Positions 15,121-23,434 of a stretch of DNA of 64,000 nucleotides are shown here, piece by piece. Position numbers and translations under genes: made by a program. The notes below the pieces were generated by a model. That model did not search any database. It saw nothing but the letters and a program-made list of their open reading frames with translations, and was not told where the DNA came from. The stretch covers positions 24,256-88,255 of the forward strand of contig SLCK01000004.1 in NCBI GenBank assembly GCA_007125845.1. The letters are read 5' to 3'. How positions within the stretch are numbered: position 1 is the first letter of the stretch; every line of letters begins with the position of its first letter. The DNA is from Gemmatimonadota bacterium (lineage in GTDB: Bacteria > Gemmatimonadota > Gemmatimonadetes > Longimicrobiales > Gaopeijiaceae).

Positions 15121-17697
15121 TCACTCCGAGGGTGCCTTGTGGCTGATCCGGAAGACGACGAACTCGGCGGGCCGAACCGCGGCGATCGCGACCTCCACGA
15201 TGAGGAGGCCGAGATCGATGTCGGTCTGCGTCATAGTGGTGCCAAGCCCACAGCGCACCATGTAGGCCTCGTCCGGGCTGCTGCCCTGCAGGGCTCCGGC
15301 TCGCCAGAGCTGATCCAGGAAGTTCTCGGCCGACACCCGGACCCTGAGCCAGGTGTTCGCATTGTTCGGCTCGAAGACAACCCACTGGGTGCCCCTTTCG
15401 ATCGAGTTCTCCACGAAGAGGAAGAGCCGGCGGACGTTGACGTAGCGCCACTGGGTGTCGTCGGTGAGGTTCCGCGCTCCCCAGATCCGGATGCCGCGTC
15501 CCATGAACTGCCGAACGAGGTTGACCGAGCGGGGATTCAGGGCGTCCTGGCGCTCGCGGGTGTAGTCGCGAGCCAGGCCGACCACGCCGCGCAGCGCCTC
15601 GTTCGCCGGGGCCTTGTGTACGCCCCTCTCGCGGTCGGTGCGGGCGAACGTTCCGAGAACGTAGCCGCTCGGCGGCACCTCGATCACCCGGCGAGAAGCC
15701 TTGGGACGGGGATTGAGGATCTTGAGGAAGGGGGCGTAGGCGGACGCGTAGGTCGAATCCAGATACTGGAGCCGGAAATCGAGGAGCGCCTGGTCGTCGC
15801 CGGTGTCCGGCAGGTCGAGGACTGCGAATCGGTTCATCTTCTCGCAGTGTGAGACCACCCGGTTCAGCGCCGCGGCGCGGCTCAAGTCGTCTTCGAGGAG
15901 GAGGGCGTCCGGGGAAGCGACGAGGGCGGGCTCCTCTACCGCTTCGAGGGCTTCCAACCCGGAGCGGAGAGCGGCGTCGGTGAAGGTGCCGTCCTGCCCG
16001 TCCCGGTCGTGCAGCGCTCCCGCGGGAAGATGGGTCGCATCCAGTCCGGACTCCTCCAGTAGCTCGCCCACGGTCAGGTAGCGCGACACCTCGTTGATCA
16101 CGCCATCGCCGGCGAAGTAACGAGGATGATCCGGGTGGAGCCCGAGGTCGCCGAACTCCTCCGAATCGACGACGTCGCCGCCATCCACTTTCTCGACCCG
16201 AACGCGGAAACGGAGGGGCTGAACGCGGGTCGTCTGCCATGCCCAGAGGAGGAAGTGGCCCGGTTCCAGGCTGGTGCCGGGGTCGAGATCCTCGGCCAGG
16301 ACGACCAGGTACAGGTCCGAGGGGGCGCCTTCCGGGCTGCTCACCGACTCGATGGCGACGATCTCCCCTCCGATCTCGACACGCTGGCCTGCGGAAGGTG
16401 GCTCGGCCGAGTGGACGAGGATCCCGTCCGTGAGTGCGTCGGGCTCGAGGGCTGCCCTGACCAGGTCGAAGTCGTCGTCCAGGTCCCCGGACTCGAGCGT
16501 GAATCCGCCGCCGGTCCTCCGGATACGGACGACGGTCGCCCCATCGTTGCCCACCAGTTCGAGCTCCATTCCGACGGGAACGAAAGAGTAGCGCCCCGCC
16601 AGCTCCGGAAGGGTTGGCGAGGAGAGACTCACCTCCTCCTCGAAGCGGAAGAGCCACACCGTGCTCCGGATCAGGAGGGCCTCGCCCGCCCCCACCGATT
16701 CCTCGAATCCGTAGCTGCCCGCAGAGAACCCCGCCTCGAGCCCGGACGCGACCACGCGGGCCCGGTCCCCCCCGCGGGAGCTGGGCGGAGCGTGGGACTC
16801 GACGAAGTGGATGCCCCCGTGCGACATCGACGCGCCCGCCATTCGCTTGTCCGCCTTCCACCAGCGGCGGACGGGTGCGAACTGGGCGCCCGGGATGGCC
16901 GCCGAGAGCTCGTCCGCGAGGGTGAGATCGAGACGCATTCCGCGGGACCGGGCCTCAATCACCAATCCGGTCCGCCGGCTTCCGTCTGGCAGCTCCGCGG
17001 CCACGACGTCCCCCCGCCGGATTCCCTTTCCCGTGGACAGCGAGATCCGGTCATCGCCCGCGGGCGCCAGGCCGAACACCCAGCTCTCTCCCGCCGCGAA
17101 GGTGCCGTCGTCTCGCGGAAGGAGGGTGAGCGCACCGTCTTCGATCTCGGTGATCTCGGCGTCCACCTCCGCGGAGCCGTCTCTGGAGCGTAGACGAACG
17201 GTCATCCCCGGTTCGGCACCGCTCGTCGAGGCGACCTCCACGTGGACGGCCTCTCCGTCCTCCACCGTCACCCCTGCTGTAAGGGGGCTTCCGTAGAAGG
17301 CGCCGCCACCCCGGTCCGCGTCGGGAGCCACGCGGAGACGAAGTCGCTCCCCCCAGGCCCCCGGCGACGAGGCGAAGGCGTGGAACACGGTGTCTCCCGA
17401 GCTTCCCCTCACGGCCCAGCGTGTCGCCTCGGCTCCGTTCTCGCTGCGCACCACGAAGCAGGCGCTTCCCCCGTTCTCGAAGAAGCCGAAGACGCTCTCC
17501 GGGAGGAATCCCTCATCGAGCCAGCCGCCGTACCGGTCCACGTAGTCGTTCCAGCTCGTCAGGCGCACGGGGGCGTGCACGGGGCCTCGCTCCGCACGGC
17601 CCAGGAAGGCGGCGGTGCTGGTCGGCACTCCGGCAATCGGCTTCGGGCCGGCGGAAACCTCTTCGATGTAGACGCCGGGGGAGAGATACTTGCTCAA
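15121..17697 (-). CDS. contractile tail sheath protein, unusually long
   Basis: An 858-residue sheath. The N-terminus SKYLSPGVYIEEVSAGPKPI is a classic sheath start, and the C-terminal domain (about 640-858) holds DPVNLVRQ-type helices (here NPRSVNLVRQFMGRG) and NANTWLRVRVSAENFLDQLW, the handshake region. Between about 130 and 560 there is a large beta-rich insertion not found in minimal sheaths. This is the only sheath gene in the visible operon, whereas Afp has three. The start is TTG, preceded by a near-perfect GGAGGTGATC with 5-6 base spacing. No ATG fits the family start. Confidence 0.93.
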   Translation of the reverse strand: MSKYLSPGVYIEEVSAGPKPIAGVPTSTAAFLGRAERGPVHAPVRLTSWNDYVDRYGGWLDEGFLPESVFGFFENGGSACFVVRSENGAEATRWAVRGSSGDTVFHAFASSPGAWGERLRLRVAPDADRGGGAFYGSPLTAGVTVEDGEAVHVEVASTSGAEPGMTVRLRSRDGSAEVDAEITEIEDGALTLLPRDDGTFAAGESWVFGLAPAGDDRISLSTGKGIRRGDVVAAELPDGSRRTGLVIEARSRGMRLDLTLADELSAAIPGAQFAPVRRWWKADKRMAGASMSHGGIHFVESHAPPSSRGGDRARVVASGLEAGFSAGSYGFEESVGAGEALLIRSTVWLFRFEEEVSLSSPTLPELAGRYSFVPVGMELELVGNDGATVVRIRRTGGGFTLESGDLDDDFDLVRAALEPDALTDGILVHSAEPPSAGQRVEIGGEIVAIESVSSPEGAPSDLYLVVLAEDLDPGTSLEPGHFLLWAWQTTRVQPLRFRVRVEKVDGGDVVDSEEFGDLGLHPDHPRYFAGDGVINEVSRYLTVGELLEESGLDATHLPAGALHDRDGQDGTFTDAALRSGLEALEAVEEPALVASPDALLLEDDLSRAAALNRVVSHCEKMNRFAVLDLPDTGDDQALLDFRLQYLDSTYASAYAPFLKILNPRPKASRRVIEVPPSGYVLGTFARTDRERGVHKAPANEALRGVVGLARDYTRERQDALNPRSVNLVRQFMGRGIRIWGARNLTDDTQWRYVNVRRLFLFVENSIERGTQWVVFEPNNANTWLRVRVSAENFLDQLWRAGALQGSSPDEAYMVRCGLGTTMTQTDIDLGLLIVEVAIAAVRPAEFVVFRISHKAPSE

Positions 17698-17728
17698 CGA
17701 TCACCTCCAGAGTGGGGCCCGAGGGGCC

Positions 17729-18292
17729 TCAGGGGACGATGAAGCGGATGCGGGTCACGGAACGAAAGGGGGTGGGAGCGCCATGCCCGACGGATTGGTT
17801 GTTGACGAGGACCCGGAAGGTCCGGAACCCGGGGTCCCACTGTCGTAGGGCCGAGCGATACAGGCCCGGATCCTCTTCGGCAAGCTCCACCACTTCTCCA
17901 TTCGATGCGAGACGCACGGTCCGGCCGGTCCGGGGGACTCCGGATCGCCGAACCAGCTCCACTTCGATCCGGGCGGGAAGGGGCGGCAGAAGAAAGGGCT
18001 CTTCGGGGGGTGAAGCTCGATCCAGCACGACCTCCCACCGACCCCCGTCCTCGAAGAAAAGCGCGGCCTCGGCCTCGGCCACCCTCACCTGAAGGCGGGT
18101 CTCCTCCGGTTCCTCGGGGAGGAACCGTGCGTCCGCCGAGAGCAGGACGCGGTCGCCCTTCACGGCAAGGCGCCACGGCGCCCAGACCGGCGGAAGGAGT
18201 CGGACGTCGATGCGCGGGAGGAGGACGTTCGCCCCCCCGGGGGCAAGTTGAAGCGAGTGGCGCAACTGGAGGACGCGGGACCTTAGGCTCAA
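17729..18292 (-). CDS. eCIS-associated protein of unknown function
   Basis: About 187 residues, starting at a TTG that overlaps the stop of the cap gene (GTTGAG). Longer frames run back through the cap gene and are shadows. The sequence is beta-rich, with RIDVRLLPPVWAPWRLAVKG, LPARIEVELVRRSG and a tail FRVLVNNQSVGHGAP. I do not recognise the family. Small genes between the tail terminator and sheath are common in eCIS clusters, so a sheath-terminal or carbohydrate-binding surface role is possible but unproven. Confidence 0.7.
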   Translation of the reverse strand: MSLRSRVLQLRHSLQLAPGGANVLLPRIDVRLLPPVWAPWRLAVKGDRVLLSADARFLPEEPEETRLQVRVAEAEAALFFEDGGRWEVVLDRASPPEEPFLLPPLPARIEVELVRRSGVPRTGRTVRLASNGEVVELAEEDPGLYRSALRQWDPGFRTFRVLVNNQSVGHGAPTPFRSVTRIRFIVP

Positions 18293-18840
18293 CGGGCGGT
18301 CTCCAGGCGGAGCTCCCTCTCGCGCACCGGTCCTTCGCCCTCGGCTTCCAGGTTCGGTACGAAGGCCGGGGTCACCTCCAGGTAGAGGCTGAGCCGGAGG
18401 GGCCGGTTGAGGGCCGTCCACAGCTGGTTCATCTCTTCCATGCTCGGGCTCAGAATCCGGACCGAGAGTTCCCTGACCAAGCCAGAGAGCTCGGGGTCCA
18501 GATCCGGTGGACCGAGTATCGGGCGGGTGTGGAAGGCTTCCAGAACGCGGGCTGTGCGCTCCTGTGCCTCGGGGTGGTCGTCGGAATTGTACGTCACGAG
18601 GTAACGGAGGAGAACCGCCATGGGAGGCCGCACGAAGCCGCGGTCCGTATGCACCTTGGGCCGGTTCCGGAGGTGAGGATCCGGGACCACGGAATAGAGA
18701 CAGAGCACCAGACGATTCACCGGGAGCGGGTTCGAGCCGGCGTCCTCGTGCAGGGAATGGATGTCGATCCAATCCGCGCCCCCTTCGGGGATTCTCGACA
18801 GGAGGAAATCCTGGAGCGTTCTGGAAGTCGCAAGGAGCAA
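18289..18840 (-). CDS. tail terminator/cap protein (DUF4255, Afp16/Pvc16-like)
   Basis: A 183-residue protein with the DUF4255 layout: LATSRTLQDFLLSRIP, a beta strand region NRLVLCLYSVV, then PPMAVLLRYLVTYN and HTRPIL. Afp16/Pvc16 proteins end the tube and control its length. The reading frame is limited upstream by an in-frame TGA six codons before the TTG at 18840, so TTG is the likely start. No ATG lies in the first 90 residues. It opens the structural operon, 184 bases after the regulator gene. Confidence 0.85.
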   Translation of the reverse strand: MLLATSRTLQDFLLSRIPEGGADWIDIHSLHEDAGSNPLPVNRLVLCLYSVVPDPHLRNRPKVHTDRGFVRPPMAVLLRYLVTYNSDDHPEAQERTARVLEAFHTRPILGPPDLDPELSGLVRELSVRILSPSMEEMNQLWTALNRPLRLSLYLEVTPAFVPNLEAEGEGPVRERELRLETAR

Positions 18841-18968
18841 GGGGCCGTCCCGTGTTCAGGGTTCCGGCGAAGGATAGTCAGTTGGCGTCCCGGCCCCATC
18901 GCGGATTCGTCTCCTCTCTGTCCCGAGCCCGTCGAAGAGCCTATTGCCATCCTCATGGAATACACGAC

Positions 18969-18995
18969 GGGGCCCCCGGTTGGACCGGGGACCCC
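18969..18995 (-). terminator. strong hairpin between SARP gene and eCIS structural genes
   Basis: On the minus strand GGGGTCCCCGGT pairs with ACCGGGGGCCCC around a CCA loop, 12 pairs including one G-U. It starts about 30 bases after the SARP stop codon. No U-tract follows, so full intrinsic termination is uncertain. It may be an attenuating hairpin or a stabilised 3' end separating regulator and structural mRNA. Confidence 0.5.
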
Positions 18996-19024
18996 GCGGG
19001 GCAGGTGACGCTCCGCCTTCCGCG

Positions 19025-19888
19025 TCAGCGGTCGGGGAGGCGCCCGTGCTCTTGGGAGGAAAGGTGCGGCAGCTCGGGTTGAGGAAGGCGGGTGTTGGGC
19101 GGGGACGGGGGGAGCCGACTCTCAGTCGACCCGCACCCCAGGATCCAGCGGTAGAGACCTTCCGTTTCCGGCATCGGCTCTACCGCGAGCTCTTCCTTTA
19201 GAATCCTTCTCAGACGTCGGTGCTGGCGAATCGCCGACGGGCGATCGCCCAACTCCTGGTACGCCCGCATGATCGCCCTGTGGGCCGGTTCGCGGAGCGG
19301 ATCCGCCCGCACGATGGCCTGGGCGTGGTAGAGGCTCGTACGCCAAGCCTCCACCGCCTGGTAGTGGTTCACGAGGGAGTCGAGCATCGCGATGCGGCGC
19401 AGATGGAGCCTCTCCCGCTCGAGGAAGGCCCACTCCTCGAATACGCTCGGAAGAAGGTCACCGCCGTAGAGGAGCAGTGCGTTCTCGAGGGCGTCCACCA
19501 TCTTCTGCGGAAGGATCGTCTGGCTCTCGATCGCGCCCCGACGCGCGGCCGCCTCGAACTCGTGCGCGTCAACGCGCACAAGTTCGGTGTCGGCGATGAA
19601 GCGCACTCGCTTCGCGTCCATCTGGAACCACGCGTCCGGGTCGACCCCGTTTTCCTTCAAAGTTCGGCGAATCCGCCAGAGGGCGCTCCGCAGCGCCTTG
19701 CGCGCCGCGGACTCGGTGCGTTCGCCCCAGAGGGTGCCCGAAAGCACGTCCCGGTCCGTCCACCGGTCGCGGTGGAGGAGGAGGAAGGCGAAGAGGTGCG
19801 CGGCACTTCGAGTCGGGAAGGAAGGCACCGGACGGTTGCCTACCCGGATGGACATCTGCCCCAATACTCGAATGTAAGCGTGCGCCAT
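19025..19888 (-). CDS. SARP/BTAD-family transcriptional regulator
   Basis: A 287-residue regulator. The N-terminal winged helix (about 5-100) has VLGQMSIRVGN and AARKALRSALWRIRRTL, the OmpR-like DNA-binding part of SARP/AfsR proteins. The bacterial transcriptional activator domain follows (about 105-255), with RVDAHEFEAAARRG, LLPSVFEEWAFLERERL and the TPR-like HAQAIVRADPLREPAHRAIMRAY. The C-terminal 35 residues are Pro-rich. It lies directly upstream of the eCIS genes on the same strand and is the natural candidate for their activator (inference). ATG start. Tandem repeats just before the start may be its own operator. Confidence 0.9.
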   Translation of the reverse strand: MAHAYIRVLGQMSIRVGNRPVPSFPTRSAAHLFAFLLLHRDRWTDRDVLSGTLWGERTESAARKALRSALWRIRRTLKENGVDPDAWFQMDAKRVRFIADTELVRVDAHEFEAAARRGAIESQTILPQKMVDALENALLLYGGDLLPSVFEEWAFLERERLHLRRIAMLDSLVNHYQAVEAWRTSLYHAQAIVRADPLREPAHRAIMRAYQELGDRPSAIRQHRRLRRILKEELAVEPMPETEGLYRWILGCGSTESRLPPSPPNTRLPQPELPHLSSQEHGRLPDR

Positions 19889-19894
19889 GGCGGG

Positions 19895-19917
19895 GCCTGG
19901 ATCGGAGCCTGGATCGG
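19895..19917. repeat. tandem 11-bp direct repeat upstream of SARP gene
   Basis: GCCTGGATCGG occurs twice with a 12-base period (19895-19905 and 19907-19917), beginning 7 bases before the SARP start codon. SARP proteins are known to bind direct repeats with about one helical turn spacing, so this could be an autoregulatory operator. Chance duplication is not excluded. Confidence 0.5.
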
Positions 19918-20121
19918 CCGGGGAGCGACTCTCCCCTACGCGGCACCGGGCCTATTCTGCCCGGTCGGACCGACTATATGGGCTCCCGACGATCGGAGCG
20001 TTTCGCTCGTCCCGGTTCTTGCCCTAGGGTAGAACCGAGGCCGCATGGAATATTGGGCGTGTGGGGTGGCGGCGCAAGAATGGGCGGAAAGTGTTCGCCA
20101 CACCCCTTCTGCAACAACCTG

Positions 20122-20214
20122 CTAGAGGTTCACGAACCAGGCGAAGAGGCCGGCAAGGCCGACCAGAAGGATTGCGGCGGCAAGTGCGAGACGCTGGACG
20201 ACGACGTGTTTCAT
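20122..20214 (-). CDS. small single-span membrane peptide
   Basis: A 30-residue frame, beginning ATG two bases after the reductase stop: MKHVVVQRLALAAAILLVGL and then a further hydrophobic run ending WFVNL. One transmembrane helix with a positive N-terminus is obvious. Gene position and composition suggest a small subunit or stabilising peptide of the membrane oxidoreductase encoded just upstream. No clear ribosome binding site is present, so it may rely on coupling. Too short for firm assignment. Confidence 0.5.
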   Translation of the reverse strand: MKHVVVQRLALAAAILLVGLAGLFAWFVNL

Positions 20215-20216
20215 GC

Positions 20217-21533
20217 TCAGGCGATGTTGAAGCGCTCGGAGCGGACGCGCTCGAGGGGGACACCCTTCGATGAGAGGTACGACTCCACTCCGTCCATCAT
20301 CGGGTCGGGGCCGCAGATGAAGTAGCGAAGTCCCGGAGCCTCGGGAGGAAGGTGTCGATCCAGGAACTCGGGGGTGACCAGACCCCGCTCACCGGTCCAG
20401 TCCGGCTCGGCGTACTCAGCCAACCGGACCAGGTCGAGCCATCCCGTCTCGTGAGCCAGCTCCTCGAGCTCTTTCAGGAGGATTGCCTGGTCGGGTGCCG
20501 GAAAGCCGTAGACGAGCGTGACTGGGATCTCACGCCCGGAGTCCCGCATCGTCCTGAGAATGCTCATGATCGGAGTGATCCCGACGCCACCTGCTACGCA
20601 CACCACCTCCTCGGTGGCGTCGTCCAGCACGAAGCTTCCATAAGGACCGTCGATGTAGGCGTGCGTGCCCACTTCGACCTCTCCGATCCTGGATGTGAAG
20701 TCTCCCAGGGCTTTCACGGTGATCTCCAGCTCGGGCGTGCGGTGCTCGCTCGAAGAGATCGAGAAGGGGTGCTGATGTTGCGAGAAGGGGGAGTCTCCGA
20801 GGACGAGCCAGACGAACTGCCCGGCCCGGAACCGCATGCCCTCGTGTCCGTCCGGGACGAGCTCGAGGGTCCACGCGTCACCCTTCTCGGGGCGAACGGC
20901 GTTGACCGTCCACCTCCGCCTCCTCGCACGGTAGGGTTTCCACACCCTCGCGTAGACCAGCAGGCCGACTGCGCAGAGGGTGCCCGCGATCCAGATCGAC
21001 TGCTTCCAGGGTTCGTCCACGTACCATCCCACGCGCAGGATGTGCGCCAGTCCGATGGAGAGGACCGCGAGCGCAAGCATGCCGTGACCGATTCGCCACC
21101 ATTCATAGGGAATGCCGAGCGGGATTCGCCAGTAGGTGGTGACGATGAGGAGGATGAGGGCACCGAGGACGACCCACAGTGCGAGGGCACGCATCCAATC
21201 CACTCTCGGATCCAGAAACGCGGCGTAGTTCGAGTCGGCCGCCGAGAGGATCCCGACGTGCGCGAGGATGAGGCCGAAAGCCACGAGGCCGATCTGTCGG
21301 TGGAAGTGGAGGAGGGCGTCGAGCCCGAGCACGACCGAAAGGTGCCGGAATTTCCCCGTCAGGGCGAACTGGAGGGCGAGGACGGAGAATCCGACAAATC
21401 CCAGACCGACCCCAAGCTCGATCCAGAGGCCCCGCCCCGCACGATTGTGCGCGAGTGCCGCGACCAGGAGGGGGAGTCCCGCGAGGAGGAGATAAGACAG
21501 CTTGAGGAGCGTCAGGTGGCCGGGGAGCTTCAT
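20217..21533 (-). CDS. ferric-reductase-like membrane flavocytochrome oxidoreductase
   Basis: A 438-residue protein. The N-terminal 215 residues have about six membrane spans carrying paired histidines for haem (HFHRQIGLVAFGLILAHVG and RIGHGMLALAVLSIGLAHI). The C-terminal half is a ferredoxin-NADP reductase module: RAGQFVWLVLG with HPFSISSS for FAD, VAGGVGITPIMSILR for the NAD ribose and YFICGPDPMMDGV near the end. It should pass electrons from NAD(P)H across the membrane to an external acceptor such as ferric iron; the substrate is not visible in sequence. ATG overlaps the stop of the K+ channel gene. Confidence 0.88.
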   Translation of the reverse strand: MKLPGHLTLLKLSYLLLAGLPLLVAALAHNRAGRGLWIELGVGLGFVGFSVLALQFALTGKFRHLSVVLGLDALLHFHRQIGLVAFGLILAHVGILSAADSNYAAFLDPRVDWMRALALWVVLGALILLIVTTYWRIPLGIPYEWWRIGHGMLALAVLSIGLAHILRVGWYVDEPWKQSIWIAGTLCAVGLLVYARVWKPYRARRRRWTVNAVRPEKGDAWTLELVPDGHEGMRFRAGQFVWLVLGDSPFSQHQHPFSISSSEHRTPELEITVKALGDFTSRIGEVEVGTHAYIDGPYGSFVLDDATEEVVCVAGGVGITPIMSILRTMRDSGREIPVTLVYGFPAPDQAILLKELEELAHETGWLDLVRLAEYAEPDWTGERGLVTPEFLDRHLPPEAPGLRYFICGPDPMMDGVESYLSSKGVPLERVRSERFNIA

Positions 21534-23290
21534 GGTCCTCTGTACTTCTTCTTGAACTCCTGGAGCTGGTCCGGACTTCCGATCAGGTACAGGTGGGTTC
21601 CTTCCTCGAGGATCTCATCGGCCATCGGCGCCGGCGTCAGCTCCCCGTCCCGCTCGATCGCGACCACGTTCATGCCCACCTCAGCGCCAATCTTCGACTC
21701 CGCCAGCGTCTTCCCTTCGAGCCCGAGCGGCACGACCTCCTCGAAGAGCTCGACCCCTTCTCCCAGAAGGACGAGAGTCCTCTCGCGGGCCAAAGACAGG
21801 ATCGCCTCCATCCCGAGTGCTGCATAGGAGAGCACCAGGTCGGCTCCGGCGCGCTGGATCGAGGAGACGTTCCGGTCGTGCGTCACCCGGCTCACGATGC
21901 GGAGGTCAGGGTTAAGGCGGCGGCAATAGACGGCGAGAAAGACGTTCATTGCGTCGTCGTTGGTGGTGAGCAGCACGGCGGGAGCTTCGTGGACCCCCGC
22001 CTCCTCGAGGAGCTCCCGGTTGGCGGCATCCCCGACGAACATACGATCCGGAACCTTTTCCCATAGCTGCGCCAGCTTCTCCTTGCGCTCGATCATGTGG
22101 ACCGTGACTCCTTGCCGCTGCAGGGTCCTCGTGGCTGCCCGTCCCACCTTGCCGCCTCCGATGACGATCACCGGATTCCAGTTCGTGTCATAGATGTAGA
22201 GGAGCTCGTCGAGCTCCTTCATCTGTCCTGCCGTACCGAGCACGATGGGGAGGGCGTGCTCGGTGAGCACGTCGTCGGGGCGCGCCGGCCCGAGCGCCCC
22301 CTTCTCCCAGATTCCCACGATGCTCAGGCCAAGGAGCTCCCGCAGCTTGGTCTCGCGCACTGTCTTGCCTGCGAGCGGAGTGTTCAGGACCGGAAATTCC
22401 GCGAGCACCAGGTCTCTGAAGTGGCCGATTGCGTGAGTCTGCGCGTGTCCAGCGTTGATCCGATTTGCGAGCTGCTCGCCGAGTCTCGTCCGGAGCGGAA
22501 GCACATGATCGGCTCCCGCCAGCTCCATCAGATCCACAGCATCTTCCGAGGACGCGATGGCGGCGATGGGGACGTCCGCCGAGAGTTCGCGGACCGTGAG
22601 GATGATGTTCGTATTCTGGACATCCGTGAGATTCGTGACGACGAGGCGGGCCCGGTGAACGCCCACTCGTTCGAAGGTCCGGGTCGCGTCGATGTCCCCG
22701 TATACGACCTGGATTCCCTCTCCCCGGAGGCGTGTGGCCCGCTCGGCGTCGGCCTCGAGGACGACGTAGGGGATGCGGTGCAGTTGGAGCTGTTCGATCA
22801 CACCCGGAGCGAGGACGTCGTAGTCGCAGAGGATCACATGGTCGTGCACGCTCGCGGGGAGCTCTCTGGGAGCCCGGAGGCGGACCTGGGCTTCGAGCCA
22901 GGGCGCGTAGAAGTATCGGATGAAGACGAAGGGGAGGACGACAAGGAGGAGGAGAACACCTGACCCCAGCACGAGCACGCTGAAGGCCCGACCCAGGTCG
23001 GTCTCGAATACGATGTCCCCGAATCCGAGGGTGGACATCGTGACCATCGTCCAGTAGAAGCCCGCAAACCAGGAATGTTCCTGACCCTCCACCCGGGTCA
23101 TGATGATCTGGAAAGTGACCGTGCAGAAGACGATAACGACCACGACCAGAAGGATGAACTTCCAGAGCACACCGAGGTTGCGCCGGAGTTGGGGCTCATC
23201 CAGGAAGAGGGCGAGCTGGGTGCCTAGCGTTTTCATTCGCTCGGTCCGGCGCTCCAGGGGCGAAGGTCCAGTGAGATCGTTCGCTCCCAC
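21530..23290 (-). CDS. TrkA-type potassium channel with two RCK domains
   Basis: A 586-residue protein. A two-helix pore at about 40-135 contains the filter TLGFGD (87-92). Two RCK-N Rossmann domains follow: HDHVILCDYDVLAPGVIEQL at about 150 and NPVIVIGGGKVGRAATRTL at about 365. A TrkA-C type segment ends the protein (VVPLGLEGKTLAESKIGAEV). It is a ligand-gated K+ channel or regulator in the inner membrane. The usual filter TVGYGD is replaced by TLGFGD, still compatible with K+ selectivity. GTG at 23290 gives the longest form; an ATG at 23236 is an alternative. Confidence 0.9.
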   Translation of the reverse strand: MGANDLTGPSPLERRTERMKTLGTQLALFLDEPQLRRNLGVLWKFILLVVVVIVFCTVTFQIIMTRVEGQEHSWFAGFYWTMVTMSTLGFGDIVFETDLGRAFSVLVLGSGVLLLLVVLPFVFIRYFYAPWLEAQVRLRAPRELPASVHDHVILCDYDVLAPGVIEQLQLHRIPYVVLEADAERATRLRGEGIQVVYGDIDATRTFERVGVHRARLVVTNLTDVQNTNIILTVRELSADVPIAAIASSEDAVDLMELAGADHVLPLRTRLGEQLANRINAGHAQTHAIGHFRDLVLAEFPVLNTPLAGKTVRETKLRELLGLSIVGIWEKGALGPARPDDVLTEHALPIVLGTAGQMKELDELLYIYDTNWNPVIVIGGGKVGRAATRTLQRQGVTVHMIERKEKLAQLWEKVPDRMFVGDAANRELLEEAGVHEAPAVLLTTNDDAMNVFLAVYCRRLNPDLRIVSRVTHDRNVSSIQRAGADLVLSYAALGMEAILSLARERTLVLLGEGVELFEEVVPLGLEGKTLAESKIGAEVGMNVVAIERDGELTPAPMADEILEEGTHLYLIGSPDQLQEFKKKYRGP

Positions 23291-23434
23291 GCTACCCTAG
23301 CCGGCGGTCGGGAGCAACTGGGACACGGCGACGGCGCCCGATTCCAATGGGGGACTGGTTGTACCAAATGAGGGCGGGTATCATTCGTGTGTGCACTGAT
23401 CAGGTGCGCAGATACCTTCTCTCAAGGAGGATGC

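Noticed and set aside
1..19888. Type VI secretion system or R-type pyocin/prophage
   Set aside because: No TssJLM membrane complex, no phage head, terminase or lysis genes; the AAA+ ATPase, CIS tape measure, DUF4255 and DUF5908 proteins point to an eCIS.
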